Below are positions 47,681 through 58,477 of a DNA stretch of 64,000 nt, piece after piece (positions within the stretch are counted from its first letter, which is position 1; every line of letters begins with the position of its first letter). Location of the stretch: positions 1-64,000 of the forward strand of contig CACVBU010001362.1 of assembly GCA_902728285.1 (NCBI GenBank), read 5' to 3'. The notes beneath the pieces are model-generated. The model ran no database searches. It saw only the letters and a program-made list of their open reading frames with translations, and had not been told where the DNA came from. This DNA comes from Clytia hemisphaerica (lineage: Eukaryota > Cnidaria > Hydrozoa > Leptothecata > Clytiidae). Position numbers and translations under genes: made by a program.

Positions 47681-47880
47681 GCAGCAGCTAAGAAAAAAAC
47701 CCAGGGAAAAGTAGATTTCATTTTCCGAAGGCCGAGAAAATTTTTTGTAAACAAAAAATGAACAAATTATGAGTATATTATTTTCGCAGTAAACCAAAAA
47801 TAAACTACTTTTTAGATCGAATATCTAGAAAAAGATAAAAAAAAATATCTCGAAAAATAAATATCGTCTCGAAATCATCG

Positions 47881-48060
47881 GATAGTGTGTTGACACTCAA
47901 AAGATGCACCGGCCCAGAGTGTGACGAAACGCGACTCAGGACATCGTATCATCTCAACACCTATCCGCTACAAAAATCGGTTCGATAGGTTTTCTATCGT
48001 CTCGAAAATCATATCGGATAGGGTGTTCACACTGACCACTTTCTATCGTCACAAAAAGCT
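47881..48060. other. Short repeat with reiterated ATCGGATAG/TCTATCG
   Basis: Motifs ATCGGATAG.GTGTT..CACT, CTATCG and TATCCG occur twice or more in about 180 bases between the GGAAATAT cluster and the 700-bp palindrome. It could be a decayed MITE; ends are not defined. Confidence 0.35.
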
Positions 48061-48070
48061 ATCCGGTATA

Positions 48071-48770
48071 GTAGTAGGGGGGAATTTGTAAAATCGCTCG
48101 ATTTTTTTAGTCAAAGCACTTGTTATACATTTTTGGAAAGCTAAGGGGTAGGTGATTCAAAATAACTTGGGTGCCAATTTTGTTTCGGACACTTTGGTGT
48201 TATTTTCGGACAAATACGACGGTCTCGGGCAAAAATCATAGGGTGAAAAATTAATAAAAATTTCAGCTTGAGAAAACGGAGACCTGTTGTATATTTTTGG
48301 AAAGCTCTCAAAAAATTAAGATTAGTGATATATTGCGAGTATAGGTGATTTCTTTACCTAACTCGAGATATTAATCCTTAAAAACAGTGTTTTTCAGTGT
48401 TTTTCAGCCAGAAACAGCTGTTTTGTCCAGTTTTTGCGCTTTCGGAAGCTCAATATCTCGAGTTAGGTACTGAAATCACCTATACTCGCAGTATATCACT
48501 AATCTTGATATTTTGAGAGCTTTCCAAAAATATACAACAGGTCTCCGTTTTCTCAAGCTGAAATTTTCATTAATTTTTCACCCTATGATTTTTGCCCGAG
48601 ACCGTCGTATTTGTCCGAAAATAACACCAAAGTGTCCGAAACAAAATTGGCACCCAAGTTATTTTGAATCACCTACCCCTTAGCTTTCCAAAAATGTATA
48701 ACAAGTGCTTTGACTAAAAAAATCGAGCGACCTCAAAAAAACGAACAAATTTCCCCCTACTATAGCGTGA
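48071..48770. mobile_element. 700-bp near-perfect palindromic MITE
   Basis: The ends are TAGTAGGGGGGAATTTG and its complement. The two arms (about 48071-48388 and 48400-48770) pair over nearly their whole length with a loop of only tens of bases. Shared blocks include AGCTAAGGGGTAGGTGATTC, GACGGTCTCGGGCAAAAATC and ACTCGAGATATT. TA occurs at both edges. There is no coding sequence. Transcripts across it would form a long hairpin. Confidence 0.85.
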
Positions 48771-49583
48771 GCATGGTCTCAATACCCTATTTCCTCAAGC
48801 CCTCTTTTAGAAAGGATAAAGGAATAATCAGTTTCAGCATTTTTATTTTAAGAGTTTTAGAGTCGTCTTTCCTTTATCGATTTTTCTCATGCTTTTTAAC
48901 TCTGTCTATACTCAATTTTATACCAATCTATTTCGATTTGGAACGAAATACAAAAATACCTAGCCTATGACGACATCTCTACACTACATTGGATCGTCTC
49001 AAAGATTTAACAAGATTATATTTCCTCTCTTCATATACTTGATTTTTACGATTTTCGAGTTTCGTTCTGAATTTTTCATTTCTTTATTGCTATTTTATAA
49101 AAAAATTATTTTCAATGTATCCTAGTAAGATCTTAGAAACTATTTTTTCTTGTAACAGTAGCATGCGGCCACCTCCTTAGTTTAGCTTTATGTCTATGAG
49201 TGTGGTCGCTCGTCTCGCTTATTAAGACAAATAAATTCATTACTTACTTACTTACTTACTTACTTATACGTTTATACCTATATATTATTAATTTGTTTAG
49301 TCTCACTAGACATCATGAGATTATTTTAATTACGCATTAGAATTTTCCGCTTTGATTCAATAATCCTCTATGTTATTTCCCTTGTATAGGGAAGCTTTAG
49401 CCTCAGCTTGAGATCAAATTACATGTACAGAAATATCGTTTTGAAGACATTCTTTGAGGTGATCACATTTGTGGGAATTGGTTAGTTACTGACCGGAAAT
49501 ACTGGTAAAGTGGATCAATGATCTCCAGTGTTAGTTTCAATGTCTTTAATTGCGGGTTCGGTAAATGGTTTTCTCCGGTTTTT
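48771..49583. other. Gene-free stretch with (TTAC)n tract
   Basis: A (TTAC)n run near 49238-49266 resembles the tail of the SINE at 51891 and may mark the 3' end of a related element (upstream sequence 49140-49235 is its candidate body). I see no gene. Confidence 0.45.
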
Positions 49584-51177
49584 GGACCTACCTCCGGGTG
49601 CCCCGTACCGGTGGAGGTCCTATGAATTAACCTCTATCTGTTCGTTCGTTCGTTCGTCCGTCCGTTCGTCTGTTACCAGCTTTTCTCGAGATTGGCTCAT
49701 TTGTTTTTTCTGATTTTTTGCACAAAGATGCAAAATGGCAATGGCCAAAATGTGACGGAGCCCGATTTTCGAAAAAAAATCATTTCCGGCTGAAAATATC
49801 GGAAATATGCCGGAAAACCGGTTTTTTGGCATTTTCTCAAGATTTCATCATAAGTTTTTTCTGATTTTTTGCACAAAGATGCGTATTAGCAATGCCCAAA
49901 ACTTGGCCGAGTCCGATTTTTGAGAAAAAATCTTTTCCGGTCGAAAATGCTGGAAATATGCCGGAAATCGCCGTATTTGCAGATTTTCATCGGACTTTTT
50001 CCTTATATTTCGTTGTTTTTTCACAAAAAAACATTATTTATAGCAATGTCCACGATTAAGCATGATTCAATTGACAATAAAACTGATTTTTGAAGCCGGA
50101 ACTTTCTAAAAATCATCGGAACAGCCGATTTTCGCCAGAAAAACGGTATTTCTTGAATTTCTTGAGCTGTACCTTAAATTTTTTTATGAAATTTTGCACA
50201 TTGATGCAAAATGTGAATACCTAAAATTGTGACGAAGCTCGATTTTCGAAAGAAATTCATTTCCGGCCGAAAATGCCGGAAATATGCCGGAAAAACTGTT
50301 TTTTGGCATTTTCTCGAGATTTTATCATTAGTTTTTTCTGATTTTTTGCTCAAAGATGCATATTAACAATGCCTAAAACATCGCTGAGTCCGAATGCCTG
50401 AAATATGCCGGAAATCGCCGTTTTTCTAGATTTTCATTGGACTTTTTCCTTATAATTGGTTGTTTTTTTCATTCAAAAACATTATTAACAGCAATACCCA
50501 CCATCAAGCATGTTTCAATTTTCAATAAAATTGATTTTTGAAGCCGGAACTATTTTAAAAGTTGCCGGAACAACCTATTTTCGCCGGAAAGACAGTATTT
50601 CTTGAATTTCTCGAGCTGTACTTTATATTTTTTTATGAAATTTTGCACACTGACGCAATATGACAATACCTAAAATGTGACGGAGCCCGATTTTCGAAAA
50701 ACATTTTTTTCCGGCCGAAAATGCCGGAAATATGCCGGAAAAACCGGTTTTTTGACATTTTCTCGAATTTTTATTTTTAGTTTTTTCTGATTTTTTGCAG
50801 AAAGATGCGTATTTGCAATGCTCAAAACATGGCCGAGTTCGATTTTTGAGAAAATTTTTTTTCCGGTTGAAAATTCCGGAAATCGCCGTTTTTGCAGATT
50901 TTCGTTGGATTTTTTCCTTATATTTCTAAGTTTTTTACACAAAAACATTATTGATAACAATGCTCACCATCAAGCATGATTCAATTGTCAATAAAACTGA
51001 TTTTTGCGACCAGAACTTTCTATTTATTTTTTCCCTACAACCCTTCCCTCTCCCCCTACCATCAATCAATGATGAATTTCTTGCGTTATGCATTTTCGCT
51101 AAACGCTATGTTTTCTGACTGATTTTTTTCATTTTTCTCCTTGCATTGCTATCTAACTTTCATCATCAGGTAGGTCC
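49584..51177. mobile_element. 1.59-kb element: GGACCTACC ends, ~450-480-bp tandem units
   Basis: GGACCTACC (49584) is repeated inverted at 51169-51177. Near the left end GGACCTACCTCC and GGAGGTCC form an inner hairpin, followed by a (GTTC)n run. The body is three diverged tandem units of about 450-480 bases (starting near 49676, 50152 and 50601). Each contains CTGATTTTTTGC.CAAAGATGC, GCCGGAAATATGCCGGAAA and AAGCATG.TTCAATT. CCGG/GCCGGAAA motifs recur dozens of times. There is no protein domain. Confidence 0.65.
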
Positions 51178-51890
51178 ATTCAGCATCTAGCTTGTTTACC
51201 TTTAAACGAGAACTCCAACGAGTAGTCTGGGATCTTTAAAACAGTCGGTAGATACTTTGACTCTGGCTTTACTGTAGCCTGGGATCCCACTTTTTAGTTT
51301 TTTTAAGACTTGTAGCGCGATTAAGTGGCACAATAGTATATAGTAATATGCTTTTGCTTAGGATTTAGGTCAAATTTTAGTTGTTCTTGTAAGGTGAAAA
51401 AGGATGAAGCAATGTTTTTATTTTACAATAAGGTATTGCAAATTTGTTTTTCATGTTCTATTTTCTACTTCTAATAAAAATTAACTCCAAGAGCAGGGTT
51501 AGGGCCCAATACGTGACATCTTTCTCACAGTGTCTAGGTCCTCCATGATTGGTGCTCCCCTGCAGGTATCCAAGCCTCTTCCATATAGGGCATTAGTTTA
51601 ATGGAAAAAAAGGCATGCAAGTTTACATCAATCGTTTTCCCTAGAGAGGGACACACATGAGCATAAGTTAAACAGTCATGAATTATGACGCAAGAATGTT
51701 TTCTTGATTCACGTCTATATTATATAAAAAATTATTTTTCTTTGTCTTCTTAGTTTAATGTTATTATGTAAATATGTCTACAACCATACGTTTTGGGGGC
51801 ACCTTCGGTTGGGAGAAATTTTCCCCAAAACTTATTATTTGAGGATTATCCATAATTTTATGCTAAACTTATATTTACTAGTCTCCGGAT
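51178..51890. other. Gene-free stretch
   Basis: I see no coding region. The end (51813-51860) carries the sequence TTTTCCCCAAAACTTATTAT that recurs at 52757-52804, part of a segmental repeat around the SINE and MITE. Confidence 0.45.
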
Positions 51891-52147
51891 AGCTCAGTCG
51901 GTAGAGCATTCGCCTTACAATTTAAGGATTGTGGGTTCGATCCCCGGTCACCGCTAACTCAGCGGATGAGTAGCTTAGATTGGGTTATCTGATCTAGGCG
52001 GTAAGTTACTGGGAGCTGAGAGTAGGTGTATGGCGCTTCACCTCAGCATTCGATCTCCTAGGTCGAGTGCGAATAGAAAAGGGGATAGACTCCCTGACTT
52101 CCAGCTCCACCGACAGCAACCAGATGAATATACTTACTTACTTACTT
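51891..52147 (+). mobile_element. tRNA-derived SINE with (CTTA)n tail
   Basis: The 5' end is tRNA-like: box A TAGCTCAGTCGGTAGAGC (from 51900) and box B GGTTCGATCCC (51934-51944). The anticodon and T stems are imperfect, so it is not a functional tRNA. A ~150-bp unrelated body follows, then a CTTA repeat tail. Pol III transcription from boxes A and B is plausible. Confidence 0.8.
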
Positions 52148-52156
52148 ATATCTACC

Positions 52157-52453
52157 ACAGATCTGTAAAGCCCGAAGGGCTAAATTTGCAGCTTTTATCG
52201 AAAAGTGAAGCCTAGGTTTGGAAGGATTTCTTACCAAAGTCACATGACTAAAATATGCAATTTCACCGGTTTGAGAGATGTGAAATAGCATTTGCCGCCT
52301 ACTTTTTTTGATCTCGCGCTCCGAAAACAATTAAAATGCTAGATCCTATCCATCGGCACGAAATTTAAAAAGTAAAATTTTTGCTTCACTTTTTTTTGCT
52401 GGGGAAAGCTTAAAGTTGCCTATCTAGCCCTTCGGGCTTTACAGATATCTGTG
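52157..52453. mobile_element. 297-bp MITE with 9-bp TSD
   Basis: The termini hold CTGTAAAGCCCGAAGGGCTA and its complement. ATATCTACC flanks both sides (52148-52156 and 52454-52462), a nine-base duplication. It abuts the tail of the SINE. There is no ORF. A 9-bp duplication is seen with Mutator-like elements, though hAT (8 bp) cannot be excluded. Confidence 0.8.
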
Positions 52454-52466
52454 ATATCTACCGTCT

Positions 52467-52860
52467 CATACTTACTTCTCAGCCGTTTGACTACTTATTG
52501 GTTTCTACCCCTAATCTAAATCGCGGTTTAACTTTTATTTGATCAGCGCTACAGTTTTGGAATGGCTGGGTGGCCGCCCTCCGCCAACTGAGTGTAGCCA
52601 CGTGACGTCATGTTCATAATGACCATCGCAACTCCATGTTCAAGTCGACGCTCTAACCAAAAACTAACCGGATGAAATATTTTTTACCTCCCTTCCTCCC
52701 TGCAGTTATGGTTGTAGGCAATTCTCACTTATTTATACTAATATTGTATTTATCGGGATAAATTTTCCCCAAAACTTATTATTCGAGGATCAGCCATAAT
52801 TTTACCGACTCACATAATTACTTCTCAGCCGTCTGACTACTTGTGTTTTCTACCCCTAAT
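52467..52860. repeat. Segmental repeats around SINE/MITE
   Basis: ACTTCTCAGCCGT.TGACTACTT with TTTCTACCCCTAAT occurs at 52467-52515 and 52814-52860. Likewise 51813-51860 and 52757-52804 share CCCCAAAACTTATTATT.GAGGAT. Two older repeat copies seem to overlap here, one of them opened by the SINE and MITE. Confidence 0.65.
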
Positions 52861-52890
52861 TTAGGTTATAGGCAAATGGAAAGTTAAACC

Positions 52891-53138
52891 TACCTCAAGT
52901 GGATAAATTTTCGCGTGTAGGGTGTACTAATTTTCGCGAGACGAAAATCTAAATACAGTAGATGAAAAAATATCGTCTGATCTTCATTCTTTTTTATTTT
53001 CGCGATTGTAAAATCCCAAATAATTTCGCGTGGACTAATTTTCGCGAATCAAAGGCCTTCAAAATTTTTGGCGTGGACAAAATGTCACGAAAATGGCCAA
53101 ATTCGTAAAAACCGCGAAAATGTATCCACTTAAGGTAT
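52891..53138. mobile_element. 248-bp MITE at otopetrin-like promoter
   Basis: The termini TACCTCAAGTGGATAAATTT and, complemented, TACCTTAAGTGGATACATTT continue into TTCGCG. The interior has repeated AATTTTCGCG and its complement. It ends 48 bases before the otopetrin-like ATG and may overlap the promoter or 5' UTR. Confidence 0.75.
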
Positions 53139-53185
53139 ACTTTTTTTATTTTATAGATTTAAGAATCCACTAAAAAGACAACCTT

Positions 53186-55882
53186 ATGATGAATCCAACC
53201 ATTTCTACTAATGCAACGGCTTTTCCGTTTGATACAAGCGTGAATGAGAAGCTAGAAATCATCTTCTCATCTTTCTCATTAGTTGGGATAGGTTTCCTAA
53301 TAATTATCGCTTTTTGTTACTACTGTATCGAGAAAATTTCATGTTTGAATCTTCAACGTACCGGAATAATCTTTATTTCGGTCGGTTTAACATCATTATG
53401 GGGAACCATACTCTATCAAAGTCAAAGTGATGATGTTTACCTTATTTGTGTCATTACTCTACTATCGGTATCAATACTTTTCACAATTATCGGACATTGG
53501 TTATATTTTGATGAATTGCCGGAACCAACGGAGAATGAAGAAAATAACTCAGAAGGTTGCTTAAGCTGTAAAGAATGCTGTTCCTGTATGAAAAGCATAA
53601 AGAGCAGCATACTTTCGTACTTAAATAGTTACTGTATTACAAGAAAAATTGTAACCTTCTTGTCTTTACCAGAACTGCCTAAAACTAAAGAGAACAGTTC
53701 ATATATATTACCCTTGCGCTTAATAACTTTAACTGTTTGTGGGATGGAGATTGTTTATTTGGTTGCTGCCAGCAAAAAAGGAGATGGGAAGGAATCTGCG
53801 CTTTTCAAATTAGCTATAATACAGAAATTTGTTCAAATCATTTTTTACCATTATCGATTGAATCGTATGAAGGCCAAAACAAACAGACTTCGAGGTGCAT
53901 CATGGTACTTTAAAATAATATGCTTGACCAATTTTATCCTCTGGATAGAGTCAATGAAAGGAGCATATGATCGACAACATGAAAAAAGTGTTGAAAAAAT
54001 ATTGAAGTGGGCCTACGGTTTTTTTGCAGGAATCTATAACAGTCTGGTTGTAGATTACAGACTTATCTTTTGTACTTTATTCCTGGAACACGCTTCCAAA
54101 ATCGATAAATCAATAAAATTGGACGAAGAAGACTTTCCAAATACCTTGCACGACATTGAAGAGGATTCTAATGATCCAATAAAATTTGTTTGTCCATCAG
54201 ATGGAGATTTCAAGACATTTACCGATAAGACCAGAGTATATAAATTTTGGGGTTTTATTTGTGGTTTGTTCATTGTACTTATACAAATTATAAATGCGCT
54301 GCATTACTTCGACGACAACTACTATTTTCATTCCGACGTAATCAAAATTGGTCCTTGGGGAAATGTCACAGGAATGGTAGCAGCTTTGGCACTTTTAGTT
54401 GCTAGTTGCGTCTTATGGTTAAAGGTAATTTGAAATCAATTTTAAGCATTTTGCTTTTTTTTAAATTCTAATCGTTATCCTATCAAAGTACAGTTGACTC
54501 TCTCTAATTCGATCTTCAAGGGAACAAAAAAATTATTCGAAATAGAGAACGATTCGAATTTAAGAGAGTAATTTAAACCACTTTCCAGCCTACACGTTTT
54601 TTTTTTTAAGAAACTAGTTTTACCAAGCAGCCTCAATGTTTCTTAAGAAATTGGCCTTTTGAGCCTTAAATGTTTCTTACATGTTTCTAAACTTTTTGAA
54701 ATAATCAGCCTATTTTTCATGCAAAGATTGGAAGGTTCTAAAAAAACAGAGTTAAAAATGTTATTTTCTCATTCTCAGCCTCAGCATGTTTCTTAGATGT
54801 TTCTTAGTTTTTAGGCATTCTGAGCCTCATGTTTCTTAAAAGTGTGTTTCTTAAAAAAAAAACGTGTATACATAATTACAGAAAGATTCGAATAATAGAG
54901 ATTCGAATAAGAATGAGTTGGCTGTAGATTAACTGGTTTGTTTTGCTCACCTTTTGACCACGTGATCAAATAATTTTGACACATGCTAATGAATTCTTTT
55001 TCAAAAGATGTCCCAAAATCACTTTTGAAAGTTCTTTTGAGGTACTCTTTAAGACCAACGCTAGATTTTCCAAGAAGGGTTTTTTTCTCGAGCATTAAGT
55101 TTTTAGCAGAGCTACTATCGTGAAAACTGCTAAAGTTTCTTCCATGAGAGTTTCTTCACTTAAAAGTATAATGCTTCTTTCTATTAAAGATTCGTTCGTC
55201 AAACGAAGTTGCTTATAAAAAAGCAAATCAAATAACATTTGGTATTGATTATTTGATGGTAATGATGGGCGTGGTTGGCTGTTTATATCAGTTTGGTAAT
55301 ATGGTATTAATTTCAATTTGGGCACACAATTCAAAAGCTGCTGACAACGACATGTTTAACCACTTAGCATGGACAGATGCAAAAACGGGATGTTTCATAA
55401 TTGCTTTCGTAATTCAAATTGCTTTATTCGTCACGATTAACATGAATTATACTAAAAGTGATTTATTCAAGAAAAATCTAGCCCCACATTTTTTAATCCC
55501 ATTTATACTTGGTTGCACCCTGGCCATTCTTTGCAATCTTATCAGCTCTGAATTTTCACATTACATCGCAGATTTGGAAAAAGAAGCAAATCTAGCTATG
55601 ATTATGAAATTGTTACGCGTGGTTGGTTCACCTATGGGAATGGCGTTTACAGGGCACGTAGTTGTTCATTTTTGGACTATGTTCCGGAAGATGTGCAAAT
55701 GCAAATATGAATTTGTTGCTGAAGAAGGAACTAACGGAAACCAGAATCAAAGTCGTATTGACATAGAGGTGGACAGAGAAAGTGATACGGACCAAATACC
55801 GTTATTAGACCCAGAACGTTGTTACAACGTTTATCTAACGTTCCCAACACATTACGTCCATATAACGTTAGATGAACGTTGA
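53186..55882 (+). CDS. Otopetrin-like multi-pass membrane protein
   Basis: Two exons (53186-54424 and 55190-55882, GT-AG, phase 0) give about 643 residues with roughly a dozen hydrophobic segments, the size and topology of otopetrin proton channels. The best local match to the family is residues ~245-310: an aromatic/Asn pattern WYFKIICLTNFILW, then a segment ending SLVVDYRLIFCTLFLE, resembling the fifth and sixth membrane helices. The final helix (PMGMAF..H) also fits. The loop at residues ~120-150 is Cys-rich. The first ATG is used; ATTTTATAG at 53147-53155 could be the acceptor of a 5' UTR intron. The C-terminal ~20 codons come from a palindromic repeat. The sequence is divergent, so proton conduction is inferred. 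Confidence 0.6.
54491..54924. mobile_element. pogo/Tigger-like MITE in otopetrin-like intron
   Basis: The left terminus CAGTTGACTCTCTCTAATTC is a classic pogo/Tigger end. The right end is a diverged complement (AGTTGGCTG). TA flanks both sides. Internal ATTCGAAT..AGAGA motifs match. It hosts a further insertion at 54591-54869. Confidence 0.75.
54591..54869. mobile_element. Nested MITE, TIR TACACGTTTTTTTTTTAAG
   Basis: TACACGTTTTTT..AAGAAAC at the left recurs inverted (GTTTCTTAAA..ACGTGTA) at the right. The interior reiterates GTTTCTTA. It lies inside the pogo-like MITE and is therefore younger. Confidence 0.7.
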
Positions 55883-55897
55883 AACAACGTTGGGTGA
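55811..55897. repeat. AACGTT palindromic repeat over stop codon
   Basis: AACGTTGTTACAACGTTTAT is followed within 40 bases by its inverted near-copy (GATGAACGTTGAAACAACGT). Six AACGTT boxes occur. The otopetrin-like stop at 55880-55882 lies inside, so the repeat supplies the protein's last residues. Confidence 0.75.
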
Positions 55898-57748
55898 CAG
55901 CTGGGGAGTGACTGATTTTAAACACCCCCTTCTTTTGAACGCCCCTCCTAAGATCCAAAAAAATCTAATAACAATTTTGGGACGTTTATACCAAGTAATA
56001 CTACATAAAATTTTAACATTTTCATAAATTTTACTAAATTCTTCTCAATCAAACAGACCTGGTGGAAATTCATACTACTTGGAAAATTTGCCGAGAAATT
56101 GATGGAAAGAGTTGCACTCCAAATACATCTCTATTGTATAACTACGACTGTAAATAGTAGGGGTTCGTGATATACGCTTTTTTATAGACAAATGGTGCTT
56201 TTTCATTTCATTATGGATATTCTTAACTTTTTGGAGAGAATCATCTTGAAATATTCTTACGGTATTCTTAGGTTAAGATCCAAACTAGCATATCAGCATG
56301 TAGTAATACATACCTCAAGCAATGATTTGGCATATTTGTGAAATCTTTTAGCACTGGTGGGGGATAATTAACAATTTACAGGTAAAATTATCTAGAAATT
56401 GGTATTCTTAGGTTCAGCGTTCAGTTACCAAATTCCACAATGATATTATTCTTAGAATATTCTTAATTTTTTTGCCAATTTCATCAAGTATATTTTTATA
56501 AAAAAGAAGATGTGATATTTTAAAATAGGGGTAGATGTATATATAGGGAGATGCAATATAAATTGGGGGTTATACCATGCCCAAATATTGACGTTACCCA
56601 CCATGGTTAGGTAACGGAGAAAATTTTTGAATTTTGAGGGGTTTAAAGTATTTTAGGACTCATTTCGAGTCAATTTAAAAAGAATTTATGGAAATTATGT
56701 CACAGACCTACTGGGACCCCAGCCCCACTGGAAAATTTGGAAAAAATTTTGTCCCGGTGGGAAAATACCTTGGAATTTCTTGGAACTTTGATTTCATCTC
56801 CATTCGAAAGTCAATGTTTCAAAATTGTACTTCCAAAACCATCCCCACTGGATTTTTTAAACTTGGAACAATAGAATTTCTATCACCATCGGGATTTCAA
56901 TAGGAATTTTTATCCCCACTGAGGAAGAAAGTACCAGTGGGGCTATGAGACAGGGGTGTTTGGAGCGTCAAGAGACTACTTTATAAAACTTTAAAACAAA
57001 GACTTGCTCAGGCATGGGCATAATTGGCATGGGCTAATCTAAAGAGAATTTGAAAGGTAAATCTTTCGAAGCTAAAACAGTAAACAGATGTCCTGTTCGA
57101 CTAGGGTTTTGCAAAAGAGGATAACAATTAAATCTTTTAAGTTGCTTTTGATAACAATCTATTTCAACTGTTCTTGCTGGAGAGAATGAACTCTCAAAAC
57201 CACGTGGCAAAGGATGAGAAGGGGGGATAGAGATGTAGACTAGTCACATACTTAAACAATGATCTCTACTGTCAGGGCAAGATGGTAGACCCAGCTATAA
57301 TAAAGTATACAAAAATATTATACATGTAACATATAATATATATTATCCTATAACATCAATCATGAAACCAAAATCATAATATCAACTTAATTCTGTTTCC
57401 TTACCAATTTTCCCCTTTGGATTTTCCGTCATTAGGCCCTCATTAGTCAGTGAGTAGATTTTAGTAATTATCGCGGGGGGCCCACGATCGCTTTCCAAGA
57501 CCTCACTCTTAGTCAAAACTGGGAGTACGAAATTTTCTGGATGAAGTAACTTGATAAAGAGTATAAAGATTTGTCCATTTCTAACCTAATTAAGTTGAAA
57601 TTTTAAACTTTGATTTGATAATAAGATGAAAAACATTCAATGAATTAAAAAAACGAACGAAAAAAAATAAAATAATTTAAAATAAGTTAAAATTATGTAA
57701 GATTGTTCATTTCGATATTTTGGTTTGAATTTCTAATGCTTTTTATGA
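55898..57748. other. Gene-free stretch between otopetrin-like and METTL27
   Basis: Apart from the repeat at 56699-56958, no recognisable feature was seen. GGTATTCTTAGGTT occurs twice (56260, 56401). No protein-coding signal was found. Confidence 0.45.
56699..56958. mobile_element. Second copy of the AGTGGGGAT-motif repeat
   Basis: It is inverted relative to 9938-10220, with shared GTCACAGAC and TGAGACAGGGGTG ends and internal CCCCACTGGA/CAGTGGGG motifs. Two copies 47 kb apart establish the family. Confidence 0.75.
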
Positions 57749-58477
57749 TCACAAGATTTCATAGGCACAAATTCTTACTTCGGTCTTTTTGTATCTTCCA
57801 AGGTTTTGATCGCCCAGTTTATCATATTTTGGAATCAAAAGACTTTTGGCTAGTTTCCAGGTTCCATTCGCTTCTAATTCATCCATTCTCTTTTGATATC
57901 CATAATCTCTCAAGTAATGATCTCGGGTGGAAAAGATAATGATGGAACCACGCCCCTTCGCCGCCATTACCATTTCGTCAAAGAGTTTCTTGTCACAATG
58001 CCCTTCAGCCAAAACTGCACAGCATACAAGAAGCCGGAACCTGTTCCGAAGATTTTTGGGAAATGTTTCCGGTTTCCCAAGCCAAAGCTCGATAGTCTGC
58101 TTGTAGGATCCCTTAGCTTTTGCTTTGGCCATCATTTCAACGGAAGCATCAACACCAAAGATGTTCTTGAATCCTCCAACCTTGAAAAGTTGATCTCCTA
58201 CAAGCCCAGTTCCACAGCCCATGTCCAAAACTTCAATTACCTCTCTTGTCGCCTGATCCGGGATAAGCTCACACGCGATCTCATTAACTTTCTCATGATC
58301 ATGATAACCCATTGTTAAGTACATCTCTTCGTAACTTTCAGCTTCCGCATTGTAATGTTCCACAATATCCTTAGCATAAGGTTGAGCCTTCCCTGACCAT
58401 TGAGACGTATGTTCTACAGCTGCTTTAACTCTCTCGTTCACTTTGGTAACATCGATGATTTCAACTGTTTGCGCCAT
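57749..58477 (-). CDS. METTL27: METTL27-like class I SAM methyltransferase
   Basis: An intact 242-codon ORF, the same length class as vertebrate METTL27 (WBSCR27). It has a Rossmann-fold methyltransferase core. Motif I is VLDMGCGTGLVG (residues 83-94), the acidic end of the second strand is GVDAS (Asp110) and a KNLRNRFRLLVCCAVL strand matches the motif IV area. The N terminus has the family's HYNAEAESYEEMY helix. It would transfer a methyl group from S-adenosylmethionine; the physiological substrate is not known. It appears as a single exon, with ATG at 58477. Other small METTL paralogues are possible. Confidence 0.8.
   Translation of the reverse strand: MAQTVEIIDVTKVNERVKAAVEHTSQWSGKAQPYAKDIVEHYNAEAESYEEMYLTMGYHDHEKVNEIACELIPDQATREVIEVLDMGCGTGLVGDQLFKVGGFKNIFGVDASVEMMAKAKAKGSYKQTIELWLGKPETFPKNLRNRFRLLVCCAVLAEGHCDKKLFDEMVMAAKGRGSIIIFSTRDHYLRDYGYQKRMDELEANGTWKLAKSLLIPKYDKLGDQNLGRYKKTEVRICAYEIL

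Noticed and set aside
51891..51965. Functional tRNA gene
   Set aside because: Boxes A and B are good, but the anticodon loop lacks the conserved T and the stems mispair; the downstream body and CTTA tail identify a SINE.
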